A DNA stretch of 41,972 bases from assembly GCF_900115085.1 (NCBI RefSeq), contig NZ_FOVF01000036.1, positions 1 to 41,972 on the forward strand, read 5' to 3'. The translations under genes were made by a program, and so were the position numbers. This DNA comes from Dokdonella immobilis. Lineage in GTDB: Bacteria > Pseudomonadota > Gammaproteobacteria > Xanthomonadales > Rhodanobacteraceae. Below are positions 15,135 to 24,532 of the stretch, piece after piece. The number at the start of each line of letters is the position of its first letter. Within the stretch, counting starts at the first letter, position 1. The notes under the pieces are model-generated. The model did no database searches. It was not told the DNA's origin and worked only from the letters and a program-made list of their open reading frames with translations.

Positions 15135-15569
15135 GTCCTGCGAGCGAGCCGCGCAAGTCCGTCATCCGTACACTATAGCCCGTATGGACGACCTCGCTCA
15201 CCCCGACGGGAAGGCACCTCGCGCGGGCTTGCGCAATGAGGTGAGGATCCGAGCGGCCCTGGCTCAGGGATGCCGGTAGCCGTTCGGGATCGGCGATGCG
15301 TCGGCGCGTCGGCGCGGATTCAGCGGATCGCTGGCAGTGCGGGACGTGCCGGCTCTGCGCGCCTCCATTTCCTGGGGAACATTTGGATAAGTTACCGAAG
15401 CCCGGTTCCGGGCCCCGGGCGTCGCCACGGAGTCGACGGCTGCCAGGTCATCTCTGGCACGCCACGGCGAACCGGATCCAGACAGGACGTGCGCCGGCGT
15501 TGTTTCCTCAAGCTACAATTCCTTGCAAGGGCAGCGATCGGTGCGCGACCTGTCGACCAGGGAAGGACC
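15135..15569. other. Divergent intergenic region
   Basis: A stretch between two divergent genes. Candidate -10 elements are TATAGT on the minus strand (15177-15172) and TACAAT on the plus strand (15514-15519); neither has a convincing -35. No further gene, repeat or known operator was seen. Confidence 0.5.
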
Positions 15570-16505
15570 ATGTCACTAAGATCAATCTGCGCGACCGCCG
15601 GTCTGTTTTTTTGGCTGTCGTCTGCCATTCCCTGCGCAGCGCAGACCGCCTGGCAGGCTTCGCCGGGGCATGTCCAACTGCAAATCTGGCCCGGCGCCGC
15701 TCCGGATGCGGAGCCCGTCAAGGGGCCTGAAACCTCGGGACCGGCGGCCAAACGGCTGGTCGCCGGGAAGCCGTGGACCTTTGTTGCGCAGGTCTCGCAA
15801 CCGACCCTGACCGTCTACCCACCGAAGCGTCGCAAATCCGGCGCCGCCGTGGTCGTGTTCCCGGGCGGTGGCTACAACGTGCTGGCCATCGATCTCGAGG
15901 GTACCGAAGCCTGCGACTGGGTGACTTCCAGCGGCATGACCTGCGTGTTGTTGAAATATCGCGTGCCCTGCGCGAAATCAGGTCCTTACCGGAACTGCCT
16001 GACTGCATTGCAGGACGCGCAGCGGGCGCTCGGCCTGGTGCGCCTGCATGCCGAGGAATGGCACATCGATCCGCACCGGATCGGCGTGCTTGGCTTCTCC
16101 GCGGGCGGTCACATGGTCGTTGCCTTGAGCACGCAGTTCGAGCAGCGCCTTTATCCGGCCGTCGATGCAGCCGATGCGGAGAGTTGCCGCCCGGATTTTG
16201 CCGTGGCCCTCTATCCCGGACATCTGGCCGTGCCGGCGAAGGATTTCGCGCTCAATCCGGACATTGCCGTCACCACGAAAACGCCACCGACGTTCCTGCT
16301 GCATGCGCAGGACGATCCGGTCGACCCGGTCGAGAATTCGCTGGTCTATTTCGCGGCGCTCAGAAAGGCCGGTGTCCCTGCGGAAATGCATGTATACACC
16401 GAGGGCGGGCATGCCTTCGGGCTCCGTCGCACGGCATCCCCCATCACCCGCTGGCCCGACCTGCTGGGCGCCTGGCTCGAATCCATCGGGATGATCTCGC
16501 CGTAA
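15570..16505 (+). CDS. Secreted alpha/beta hydrolase, acetyl-xylan-esterase-like
   Basis: A 311-aa exported hydrolase. The N-terminus is a signal peptide with cleavage likely after about residue 23-25 (PCAAQTA). The oxyanion region is VVFPGGGYN, the nucleophile elbow is GFSAGGH, the acid is in HAQDDPVDP and the histidine is in EGGHAFG, which together form a full catalytic triad. This pattern is typical of the carbohydrate-esterase-like hydrolases often annotated as xylan esterases or as endo-xylanase by error. The ATG at 15570 has GGAAGGA directly upstream. It stands alone, with a strong inverted repeat after it. Substrate remains open. Confidence 0.85.
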   Translation: MSLRSICATAGLFFWLSSAIPCAAQTAWQASPGHVQLQIWPGAAPDAEPVKGPETSGPAAKRLVAGKPWTFVAQVSQPTLTVYPPKRRKSGAAVVVFPGGGYNVLAIDLEGTEACDWVTSSGMTCVLLKYRVPCAKSGPYRNCLTALQDAQRALGLVRLHAEEWHIDPHRIGVLGFSAGGHMVVALSTQFEQRLYPAVDAADAESCRPDFAVALYPGHLAVPAKDFALNPDIAVTTKTPPTFLLHAQDDPVDPVENSLVYFAALRKAGVPAEMHVYTEGGHAFGLRRTASPITRWPDLLGAWLESIGMISP

Positions 16506-16622
16506 CACCGGTGCGGATTGCCCGCTCCCGCCCAATCGAAGCGCTTCGGGCAATCGACAGGCCCCGAGTCCCGGAGCCGACGCACGTCACTCGAATGCGC
16601 CGGTGCGGAAGTAGCTGCGGTT

Positions 16623-16659
16623 GCGGGTGTTTGCGCGGCAATGCCACGCAAACACCCGC
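16623..16659. terminator. Inverted repeat between convergent genes
   Basis: A perfect 13-bp stem, GCGGGTGTTTGCG (16623-16635) pairing with CGCAAACACCCGC (16647-16659), with further pairing inside the loop. It lies between the ends of the hydrolase (16505, plus) and the HU gene (16666, minus). There is no T-run on either side, so intrinsic termination is plausible but not certain. Confidence 0.55.
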
Positions 16660-16665
16660 GGCAAC

Positions 16666-17049
16666 TCAGACGGCGGCGTCCTTGAGCTTCTTCAGCGGCC
16701 GCACCTTGACCTTGACGGTGGCAGGCTTGGCTGCGAAGACCTGCTCTTCACCGGTGAAGGGATTCTTGCCCTTGCGCTTCGGCTTGGCCGGCACCTTGAC
16801 GGCGTTGATCTTGAACAGGCCGGGGAGGGTGAAAGTGCCCGCACCCTTCTTGTGTACGGCGCCAAGCACCGTGTTTTCAAGCGCTGCGAGCACGGCCTTG
16901 ACGTGCTTCGCCTCGACGCTGGCCAGCTCGGCAATATGCGCGATCAGGGCCGATTTCCCGAAAGCGTCCTTGATCGGCTTGACGGTGGCGGCGGGCTTCG
17001 GAGCAGCTTTCGCTTTTGTGTTCTTCTTGGCAGTGGTTTTTGTAGCCAT
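16666..17049 (-). CDS. HU-like histone-family DNA-binding protein with basic tail
   Basis: A 127-aa protein with an N-terminal tail of about 27 residues rich in Lys, Ala, Thr and Pro, followed by an HU/IHF fold (FGKSALIAHIA, then AVLAALENTVLGAVHKKGAG, then FTLPGLFKI, then the KGKNPFTGEE arm). Similar tailed HU proteins are common in Xanthomonas and relatives. It probably binds DNA non-specifically and compacts the nucleoid; the tail recalls eukaryotic H1-like sequence. The ATG at 17049 follows an AGAG site; the adjacent ATG at 17052 is equally possible. TTAGAT on the minus strand at 17115-17110 may be its -10. Confidence 0.9.
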   Translation of the reverse strand: MATKTTAKKNTKAKAAPKPAATVKPIKDAFGKSALIAHIAELASVEAKHVKAVLAALENTVLGAVHKKGAGTFTLPGLFKINAVKVPAKPKRKGKNPFTGEEQVFAAKPATVKVKVRPLKKLKDAAV

Positions 17050-18047
17050 CATCTCTGGTCTCATTAAGTGCACCGCTCCCTGTGAAGCGATGGCCGTCTG
17101 GCCGGGCAAATCTAAGCTTTTCCCGCGTTTTTCGCTACTTTCCGCGAAAACGGGCTCAAAGATGTCTGCGAGGGCCGGAAACAGCGGCGAAGTTCATCGT
17201 CTCCGACCGGCCGCGCATCGTGCATTCATGATTGCCCGAGGGAACGGCAGCCCGCTTCCAGCAGTCGTCCCTCCGGCAGAAGGCATCGGCTCGGCCGGAT
17301 GGCTGAGATCGGCCACCGCGCGATGGTCTACCCTATCGCTGCGTTTTCGAATGGATTGGCCCGCCGGCGACGAAGCAACCGGCATTGATCGCATCATGAA
17401 CCCATGGTCGCCATCGGCGAGGCACACATCGCCGACCAGCGAGTTCGGCTGGGACCCGAAGCCGGACATCCGCTTGGCCGCGACCGGCAGGTGTCCGTCA
17501 CGGTCAGCCCGGGCGTGCCCGAACGCATGGCGTCCTGGTCCGTTCAGTGCCTGCCGTAATCCGGCGAGGCCATAGAATCCGAGAGACCGGCGCCCAGCAG
17601 GCGGCGGGTCAGGAACGGCACTGTCGCCAGTGCAGTCATGACCTCGCGCGCAATGACGCCGGACCAGCTTTGCGGCCCGAAGAAGCCCTTGAAACGGCGG
17701 GCACCTTCCTGCTTGTTCGCGGGTTTCGGACGGCGGCTCGCACCTCTTGACTGACCGATCGATCGGTCAGTCAAGAGGTGCGAGCCGAGGCATCCGGCGT
17801 TGCTCGACCCATGCCTGCGCGCCATCCCGCATCCCTTTCTGTGCGCCAACGGGGGTCCAGAACACCCTGGAATGCCGGCGCCCGAGCAAGGATCACGCGC
17901 ACTGATGGGAGCTCGTCGACGCAACCGGCGTCGCCCGTTCGTGGCTCGTTCGAATGTCTTCCGGCTGGCGCTGGCTGGCCTCTTCCAACTGCGGCGTGCA
18001 TCATGCAAGCACCTTCGCCGCCATCGTGCGATCTGGAGAATGGATCA
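17050..18047. other. Gene-poor kilobase upstream of the macroglobulin gene
   Basis: Nearly 1 kb without a gene I can support. It contains the HU promoter region on the left and the 54-bp palindrome at 17734-17787. Two short frames have somewhat protein-like composition: 17404-17559 on the plus strand (51 codons) and the end of a minus-strand frame at about 17700-17547 (GARRFKGFFGPQSW...). Neither matches a family I know. They could be decayed gene remnants, for instance of a regulator that used the palindrome. Confidence 0.5.
17734..17787. promoter_or_regulatory. Perfect 54-bp palindrome, TetR-type operator-like core
   Basis: Two 27-base arms are exact reverse complements with no loop, centred between 17760 and 17761. 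The core CTGACCGATCGATCGGTCAG resembles operators of TetR-family repressors. It lies 260 bases before the macroglobulin-like gene. No intact TetR gene is adjacent. Confidence 0.75.
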
Positions 18048-21000
18048 ATGTCGAAAACGCGATGGATTGCAGCGTTGCTGACTTGCGCCCTCGCCTGCCT
18101 GCAAACCAGCGCTTCCGAACCTCCGGCACCGACGATCACCGAGGTCAACGCAGGCTCCTCATTCCTGCAGGTCACCTTCAGCGAACCGATGCTGACCTGG
18201 CTCGGCAGCGGCTCGCCATCCGCAATCGTCGTGACTCCTCCGATCGACTGCAGCTGGGCCTGGACCGACGATACGCTATTGACCTGTCATCAGGAGCAGG
18301 GTGCTGCGCTCGAACAGGCCACGCGCTACCGACTGTCGATTCGCGGCGGACTGTGGTCGCAGCAAGGCCGGGAGATCGCTCGGCAGGACAGGGTTTTCGA
18401 CACCGAACGACCTTCAATCCCTGAAGGAGGTGCCGTGATCGACCATTGGGAGGCGGGTGTCCCGGTGATCAACATCTGGGTCAGCGTGCCGGTCTCGGCC
18501 ATGGCGCTGTCGACTGCCCTGATCCTGGCCGAAGACGATCAACAGGTGCCGTTCAAGCTGATACCGCTAACGGAGTCGCGCGAAATTCCAATCGCTGAGG
18601 AAAGCCGGCTCTGGCGGATCGACTATCGACCGACCGATTCGAAATCCCATGCGCTGTCGTTGCGAATCAAGCCGGGCTTGCGCTCGAGCAAGGGGCCGCT
18701 GCCCGGCCTGCAGGATGAGATCCTGCTTCGGGCAGGCGTCAACGAGGTGTTCGGGCTTCGGTACGTCGCCTGCGGCGACGGCTATCAGGAAGGCAGATCG
18801 TCGTCGTCATCGGCCGTTCCGCAATTTCGGCCTCATTTCGTTGCAGCTACAAGCGATTCGAGCCAGGAAGTCGCGATTGCCTGCCCTGCCGGGCAACCGA
18901 TCTCGCTGGGGTTCTCGCAACCGTTGTCGACCGATGCCAACGAATGGTTGCGATCGCATCTCCCACGCGGGTTGCGCTATGAAGCGGCGGCCAAAGGAAT
19001 ACCGTCCAGATGGTCCGGCAAGCCCGTCACGGAGCTCGGTCGTCCCGCCGCCATTGCCAGCCTCGTATCGGATGCGCCGAACAGCCTCTTGTCGTTCGAC
19101 CTTCCATCTTCGCTGGTCTCGGCAGAAGGAGCGCGAATCCTTCGGCCGCATCGCATCGCCGTCACCTCGACTGATTTCATTCCCTCGCTCGCTGTGGAAT
19201 CGCCAAGGCTGCTGCTCCTGCCGGGCAGCCGACCGCCGCCGATGATCTCGATGGTGAACATGCCGGCGCTCAATGTCGACATCAGGGAAATTGGCGGTCG
19301 CGAGTTCGGATCGCGCTCGGCCACGTTGGCCGAGAGCACCCGCAACATGGCCGTTCGACTGTCGCCACCGCTGCCGCTTGCGGACATCGCGCGTCACGGC
19401 GGGCTTGTCGACGGAAAGCTGGATCTTCCTTCCAGGCTCTACTACTCCCCGACGAGCTACGCGATCGCATATGCGGCGTTCAACGTCACGACAGCCCGTA
19501 CCCGCGATCAAGCCCTGGTATGGGTGACGCACTGGAGCGGCGCGACCGCGGTTGCAGATGCAAAGGTCGAGCTGCTGCGCCTGACCGGACCGAACTCGAG
19601 CTCGGTCGTCGCAACCGCACGAACCGGCGACGATGGTGTCGCACAGTTCGATCTCTCCGGCCTTGGCAAGGACGCCGCCCGCGGCTATTCGCTGGTGCGC
19701 GTGACGCGTCGGGGCCAACGCGCGGTCATGCCGTTTTCCAGCCCGCTCGGCAAGACCTGGCTGGACCCGGGCGAGCCATTCGTCGACGTCCTCCGTGATG
19801 GAGAAGTCGCCGAATGGGGCGTTTCCGATCGCCCTCTGTATCGTCCGGGCGATTTCGTGCGCTACCGGGTGTGGATTCGCCAGCGCAACGGGAACCATCT
19901 GCGGCCACTGCCGAACGCGGGCCCGTTCAAGCTACGTCTGACACGGCGGGGCGACACGACGGCGATCACGACCTTCGACGCGACGCTCGATGCCTTTGGC
20001 AGTTTCGCCGGGTCTCTCACCTTGCCGAAATCGATTCACGACGGCGACTACTGCCTCTCCCCGAACCTTGCCTATGTCGACGACGCACTCGGATATTCCG
20101 ACCACGCGCTCGGCGCCTGCTTTCGCGTGACCAGCTATCACGCCAACGCGCTCTGGGCAGCCTTGAAGACCGATCGGCCGATCCTCCTTGAAAATCAGCC
20201 GGTCCAGCTCGATGCCGAGGCCGGCTACTACTCGGGCGGGCCTGCCGTCGGCGCCCGAACGGAGTTTCGCTCGTTGCTCTCGCCGATGCGGCTCGAACGC
20301 GCCTACCCGCGCTTCGCTGGGTACACTTTCATCGATCCGTTCCAGGATACGGCCGGCGACGCCGGCGAATCGCTGATCGACGCGGAGCCCGTGCTCGAGT
20401 CGATCGACCGCGACGGCCACGCCCAGCGCACGCTCATGTTGCGCGCACCAGATACGACCCGCGCCGGGCAGGAACCGCGGCGGCAACCGATTCCGTTCGG
20501 CAAACTCGATCTGAGCGCGGGTGTTTCGATTTCTCCCAGCATTCGAACGGTCGCAACCACCGCCCTGATCTTCAGTCGCTACCCGCGCTTCGTCGGTCTG
20601 ATGGTCACACCCGCGGTGCTCGGTCCGGACCGGGACCCGGAACTGGAGGCGATCGTCATCAAGGCGACCGGCGAGTCGACCGAGCATGCCTCGGTTGATG
20701 TCGATATCGAGGAGCGCATCGACGACGACAACGCAGAGGAACCCCGCTTTCGTGCCGTCGCGCACTGCCGCGTCGAGGCTGGCCAGCCGACGCATTGCCC
20801 GTTCCGGCCCCGCCACTCGGGCATCTACCGGTTTGTCGCTCGCAGCGGCGACGCTGCCCCGTCATCGATCGATCGCTACGCCTGGCTCGAGGGCTCGCGA
20901 CCGGCGCCAGATACCGAAGGCGCGGCCAGCCTCACGACGCTCGACCCGCATCCGGCCCTCGGCTCGACCATCGATCTGGACCTGCGGCAGCCGTTCGCGA

Positions 21001-23765
21001 AGGCCAGGGTGCTCGTCAGCATCGAACATGCCCGGGTTCTCAAGCACTGGACCGTTGACGTCGATTCCGAGCTGACACGGATTCCGCTGACGATCGATCG
21101 CAGCTGGGTTCCCGGCGTGACGATCAAGGCGGTCGTCCTCGATGCCGCCGACGAGGCGTTTGGTCCCCGCGCATTCGAGGGCGCTCTGGTGGAAATCGCG
21201 AGCCTGGAAATCCACCCTTCCGGGGCGCCCGCACCGACACCCGTCGTGATCAATACCGATCGCACCGAGGTCAGGCCGGGCGACCGCATCCAGGTCCACT
21301 TGCACAATCCGCGCGCCGAATCCGTGCAGGTCACATTGGGCGTGGTCGACGATGCGGTTCGGGCACTCGCGCCAGCGCTCGCCGATGCGATGAACCCCGC
21401 GGGTGATGCGTGGCTCGGAAGGCTCGACAGGTGGGACCGTCCTTTCTGGTTCGGGCTCGGAGCGTGGGAACGGCAGCCTGGCAGGCAATCCGGTTTTCCA
21501 TTGTCGGAGGTCTTCGTGCCCGGCTACCAATTTGCGCTTGGCGAGCGTCTCGACACGAAAGTAGTGTCGGGATCGACTCCTCAACCCGCCGACCTTTTCG
21601 ATATGGGTGTGGGGATGGAGCGCTCACGCGGGCGAATCGCATCCGAAGTCTCGAGTTCGGCCGCCTTGCGTCGAACCATTTCGGAGTCGCCATTCTGGCA
21701 ATCGGACATCGTGATGAAGCCTGGAGCCGATCGATCATTCGACATCCGGTTGCCGGACAACCTCACGCGCTGGCGCATCCTCGCCTGGGCGAACGATGAC
21801 GCCGACGCGTTCACGCTGACCGAGGCAACGGTCAGCGCCTCACTGCCGATCGAAGTCCGCAGCGATGGTCCGGCACGCGTGTTTGTGGGTGATCGGGCCA
21901 CGCTCCGCGCCAGCATTCGCGCGCGCCGCGATGACGTCCACATCGACGCTCGGCTGCAGGCAGAAGGGGCCGGCGTCGATGCCGCCCGACGCTGGAACGG
22001 AACGCTTGCAGCGAATGCGCAGCAATCGATTACGCTCGTTGCGAATCCGAGCGAGGCGGGCCGGATAGAGGTCAGCGCCACCGCATCGGGCAACGGGGAC
22101 GAACACGGCGTGGTCGCCGCGATCGAAGTGTCTCCGACACTGCGTCATGAAACTCTTCCGGTCGCCGGCTGGATTCCGGAAGGCGGCATGCGACTCAAGT
22201 TGCCAACCATTCCCGCCGCCGCCATCGACCCGAATATTCGCGTCATGACGAGCCGGAGTACCGCAGCACTGGTCAGGACCTGGGCAGTCGGATTGCGCGA
22301 CGACGCCCACCCGTACTGGGGACCGATGCTCGGTCGCGCGATCGCGGCCGCGGTCGCCATCCGTTATGGCTTTGCCGACAGCGACTGGCCCGATGCGCGC
22401 GAGGTCATCGACACGACGCTGCAGAACGCCCGGAAGTACCAGGACCACGACGGCAACTTCCATTTCCTGGCGGTCGACGATGAGCGCAATCACCGCCCAC
22501 CGAACCTGATGCTCACTACCTACTCGATCCAGGGATTGAATTTTCTCGAATCCCTGGGCTATGGCGTTTCAGCCGACATCGTGAAGTCCGCACGTTCTGC
22601 CCTCGCGACGCGACTGAACGATCAGCAACTTGTGGAAAGGATTGGGGCCGATCGGTTCGTGGCAGAGGAAGTCGCCTTCGCTGCATCGGTGACCGGCGCC
22701 GTTCCGATCGGGACGCTCGATGCGCTCTGGTCGGCGCACGATCGGCTCAGCTGGAGTGGCCGCGCCCGTCTTGCCCGGATACTGTCCACCCGCTTGCTCA
22801 AGACCACAGAGACCCACGCGCTCGTCGATGCGCTCCGGCACGCCGGGCCGAGCCGCGGCATGAGTCGATCGATCGGCGCAGGCAGCGACCCGGAATGGCC
22901 GTTCGAAACGGCCATGCTCGACCAGTGCGTCGTCCTTGACACCTTGCGCGACCTCGATCACGCCGAGGATGCGGCCGGGCTTCGTGCCGAATACCAGCGC
23001 GGATTCATGGACCTCTACAGCGGCGGCGAACCGGCCATGGACTCGCAGACCCGCGCACAGTGCCTGATGGTATTCTCGAACCCGTCGCTCGCACCGTCGC
23101 CGACCGACGCTTCGATCCATGTCGAAATGTCGATGCCGGGCGCGTCGACACGCCTCGAAATTGCGCACGGTCAATCCATGACAACGTGGTCACACGCGCT
23201 TTCACGCAAGCCTTCCGAGCTGACCGCGCGCACCGACGCGGACGCGAGCGATCCGATCAGCCTGGTCGCCGAGGTCGGATACGACATCGATGCACGAGCT
23301 TCCGCACCGGCTGCGGTCGGGTTTCAGCTCGAACGCCACTACAGCGTCATTCGTGGCCATGCCTGGAAGGAAATATCCGCATCGAGCGTACGCGAAGGGG
23401 AATGGGTGCGCGTTACGCTGCGCCTGTCCACATCGCGCTTGCGCTACTTCGTCGCGATATCGGATGACCTGCCGGGTGGATTGCGCGCGGTCGACCTCGA
23501 ACTGGCGAGCGGCGCCGATCTTGAGCTGCCGAAAGGCTCGAATGGCGGCAGCCCCTGGTTCGCCGAACGGGATGTCGACGACCGCCATGCGCGATTCTTC
23601 AGCGAGCAGGTTCTGCCCGGTGTCCACGAGATCCACTACTACGCCCGAGCCACGCATGCCGGCCGCTACGCCGCCCTGCCCGCTGTGGGTGAACTGATGT
23701 ACGGAAGCGCATCGGTATCGCGAACCGCAAGCGCGACGATTTCTGTCGCGCCAGCCAGGCCTTGA
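18048..23765 (+). CDS. Alpha-2-macroglobulin-like protein without thioester motif
   Basis: A 1905-aa exported protein. The N-terminus is a signal sequence (hydrophobic to about residue 17, ALAC then TSASE), so it may be soluble periplasmic or a lipoprotein with a weak lipobox. An Ig-like domain follows (PPAPTITEV...VTFSEPM), then a string of macroglobulin beta domains. The A2M signature LPDNLTRWRILAWAN is at about residue 1235. At about residue 1418, where thioester-containing relatives have a CxEQ motif after PYG, this one reads PYWGPMLGR, so it cannot form the covalent trap. It then resembles E. coli YfaS-type members. The helical TED-like region and a C-terminal receptor-like domain remain. 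The ATG at 18048 has GGAG 9 bases upstream. No adjacent penicillin-binding protein gene is present, unlike yfhM-pbpC. Confidence 0.85.
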   Translation: MSKTRWIAALLTCALACLQTSASEPPAPTITEVNAGSSFLQVTFSEPMLTWLGSGSPSAIVVTPPIDCSWAWTDDTLLTCHQEQGAALEQATRYRLSIRGGLWSQQGREIARQDRVFDTERPSIPEGGAVIDHWEAGVPVINIWVSVPVSAMALSTALILAEDDQQVPFKLIPLTESREIPIAEESRLWRIDYRPTDSKSHALSLRIKPGLRSSKGPLPGLQDEILLRAGVNEVFGLRYVACGDGYQEGRSSSSSAVPQFRPHFVAATSDSSQEVAIACPAGQPISLGFSQPLSTDANEWLRSHLPRGLRYEAAAKGIPSRWSGKPVTELGRPAAIASLVSDAPNSLLSFDLPSSLVSAEGARILRPHRIAVTSTDFIPSLAVESPRLLLLPGSRPPPMISMVNMPALNVDIREIGGREFGSRSATLAESTRNMAVRLSPPLPLADIARHGGLVDGKLDLPSRLYYSPTSYAIAYAAFNVTTARTRDQALVWVTHWSGATAVADAKVELLRLTGPNSSSVVATARTGDDGVAQFDLSGLGKDAARGYSLVRVTRRGQRAVMPFSSPLGKTWLDPGEPFVDVLRDGEVAEWGVSDRPLYRPGDFVRYRVWIRQRNGNHLRPLPNAGPFKLRLTRRGDTTAITTFDATLDAFGSFAGSLTLPKSIHDGDYCLSPNLAYVDDALGYSDHALGACFRVTSYHANALWAALKTDRPILLENQPVQLDAEAGYYSGGPAVGARTEFRSLLSPMRLERAYPRFAGYTFIDPFQDTAGDAGESLIDAEPVLESIDRDGHAQRTLMLRAPDTTRAGQEPRRQPIPFGKLDLSAGVSISPSIRTVATTALIFSRYPRFVGLMVTPAVLGPDRDPELEAIVIKATGESTEHASVDVDIEERIDDDNAEEPRFRAVAHCRVEAGQPTHCPFRPRHSGIYRFVARSGDAAPSSIDRYAWLEGSRPAPDTEGAASLTTLDPHPALGSTIDLDLRQPFAKARVLVSIEHARVLKHWTVDVDSELTRIPLTIDRSWVPGVTIKAVVLDAADEAFGPRAFEGALVEIASLEIHPSGAPAPTPVVINTDRTEVRPGDRIQVHLHNPRAESVQVTLGVVDDAVRALAPALADAMNPAGDAWLGRLDRWDRPFWFGLGAWERQPGRQSGFPLSEVFVPGYQFALGERLDTKVVSGSTPQPADLFDMGVGMERSRGRIASEVSSSAALRRTISESPFWQSDIVMKPGADRSFDIRLPDNLTRWRILAWANDDADAFTLTEATVSASLPIEVRSDGPARVFVGDRATLRASIRARRDDVHIDARLQAEGAGVDAARRWNGTLAANAQQSITLVANPSEAGRIEVSATASGNGDEHGVVAAIEVSPTLRHETLPVAGWIPEGGMRLKLPTIPAAAIDPNIRVMTSRSTAALVRTWAVGLRDDAHPYWGPMLGRAIAAAVAIRYGFADSDWPDAREVIDTTLQNARKYQDHDGNFHFLAVDDERNHRPPNLMLTTYSIQGLNFLESLGYGVSADIVKSARSALATRLNDQQLVERIGADRFVAEEVAFAASVTGAVPIGTLDALWSAHDRLSWSGRARLARILSTRLLKTTETHALVDALRHAGPSRGMSRSIGAGSDPEWPFETAMLDQCVVLDTLRDLDHAEDAAGLRAEYQRGFMDLYSGGEPAMDSQTRAQCLMVFSNPSLAPSPTDASIHVEMSMPGASTRLEIAHGQSMTTWSHALSRKPSELTARTDADASDPISLVAEVGYDIDARASAPAAVGFQLERHYSVIRGHAWKEISASSVREGEWVRVTLRLSTSRLRYFVAISDDLPGGLRAVDLELASGADLELPKGSNGGSPWFAERDVDDRHARFFSEQVLPGVHEIHYYARATHAGRYAALPAVGELMYGSASVSRTASATISVAPARP

Positions 23766-23916
23766 TGCGCGTGCGCCTAAACCGGTGATTTGCCCCCAGA
23801 GGAGAGTTTGAACAAGTGGCGCAAGCAGGCACGGCATTTCGGGACCTGATCGACGACACGCACCAGACATCGCGAGCGATCGGTCAATCGAATGAGTAGG
23901 CCGGACCGGCTCCGGG

Positions 23917-24462
23917 CTATTTCGCGTAGCGGCCGTCGAAGATCGTCTTCCAGGTCTTGTCGCCATCCGTGCTGACCGTCCAGACCTGCTGGAATCCACC
24001 GCCGTCGTTCGGCGTCCAGCGAATGCGGTGGTGCACGGTCGTCTTTGGATCCCTGCCCGAGGGTCGCTCGCCTTCGAGAACCAGGCTGTCGCCCTCGAAG
24101 CCGCCGCTCAGTTCGAGGACGATGCCATGGTTGTCGATCCAGGTCTGCCGGTAGATGTCGAGTTGGGAATCGTAGAAGGTCAGGCTGGTGCCGTCGTTGC
24201 CGCTCGCCGATTTCCATTCCTCGCGGACGGCGCAATCGCCGAACACGGGCGTCAGCGTGTTGTGGCCGACGACTTTCGCGTCTTCGCTCACGGTCCATTG
24301 GCCGAGCAACATGCGCAGCCTCTGGTGCTTGGCGGAACTGCAATCCGGTTGCGCTGGCGCAGCCGGATTGCTGGGCTGTTCGGCATGCGCGCTCATCGGG
24401 AGACTCCCGAGCAGACAGGCTGCGAGCAGGATGGACGATGGGTAGATAACGGATCGATGCAT
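23917..24462 (-). CDS. Exported DUF1579/lipocalin-like protein
   Basis: A 181-aa protein with a signal peptide ending AHA (cleavage near residue 27). The mature part, beginning with a conserved pattern LLGQWTVSED and followed by CAVREEW, LTFYDSQLDIYRQTWIDNHG and KTTVHHRIRWTP, resembles the DUF1579-type beta-barrel family; its function is unknown. The ATG at 24462 follows a strong GGAGG 7 bases upstream. It lies 70 bases after the esterase gene on the same strand and may be the third gene of the dctA unit. Confidence 0.75.
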   Translation of the reverse strand: MHRSVIYPSSILLAACLLGSLPMSAHAEQPSNPAAPAQPDCSSAKHQRLRMLLGQWTVSEDAKVVGHNTLTPVFGDCAVREEWKSASGNDGTSLTFYDSQLDIYRQTWIDNHGIVLELSGGFEGDSLVLEGERPSGRDPKTTVHHRIRWTPNDGGGFQQVWTVSTDGDKTWKTIFDGRYAK

Positions 24463-24532
24463 GGAGGGACCTCCCGGTCTGCGGTTCGAATCGGCGTAAT
24501 CATGTCCTGAATCATCGTTGGGCGCCCCGGCT

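Noticed and set aside
17404-17559. A 51-codon plus-strand frame in the gene-poor stretch
   Set aside because: No ribosome site, no recognisable family, and only local protein-like composition; kept as a possible remnant rather than a gene.
17778-18047. N-terminal extension of the macroglobulin frame
   Set aside because: The extension is basic and low in conservation, starts inside the palindrome, and would bury the clear signal peptide that begins at 18048.
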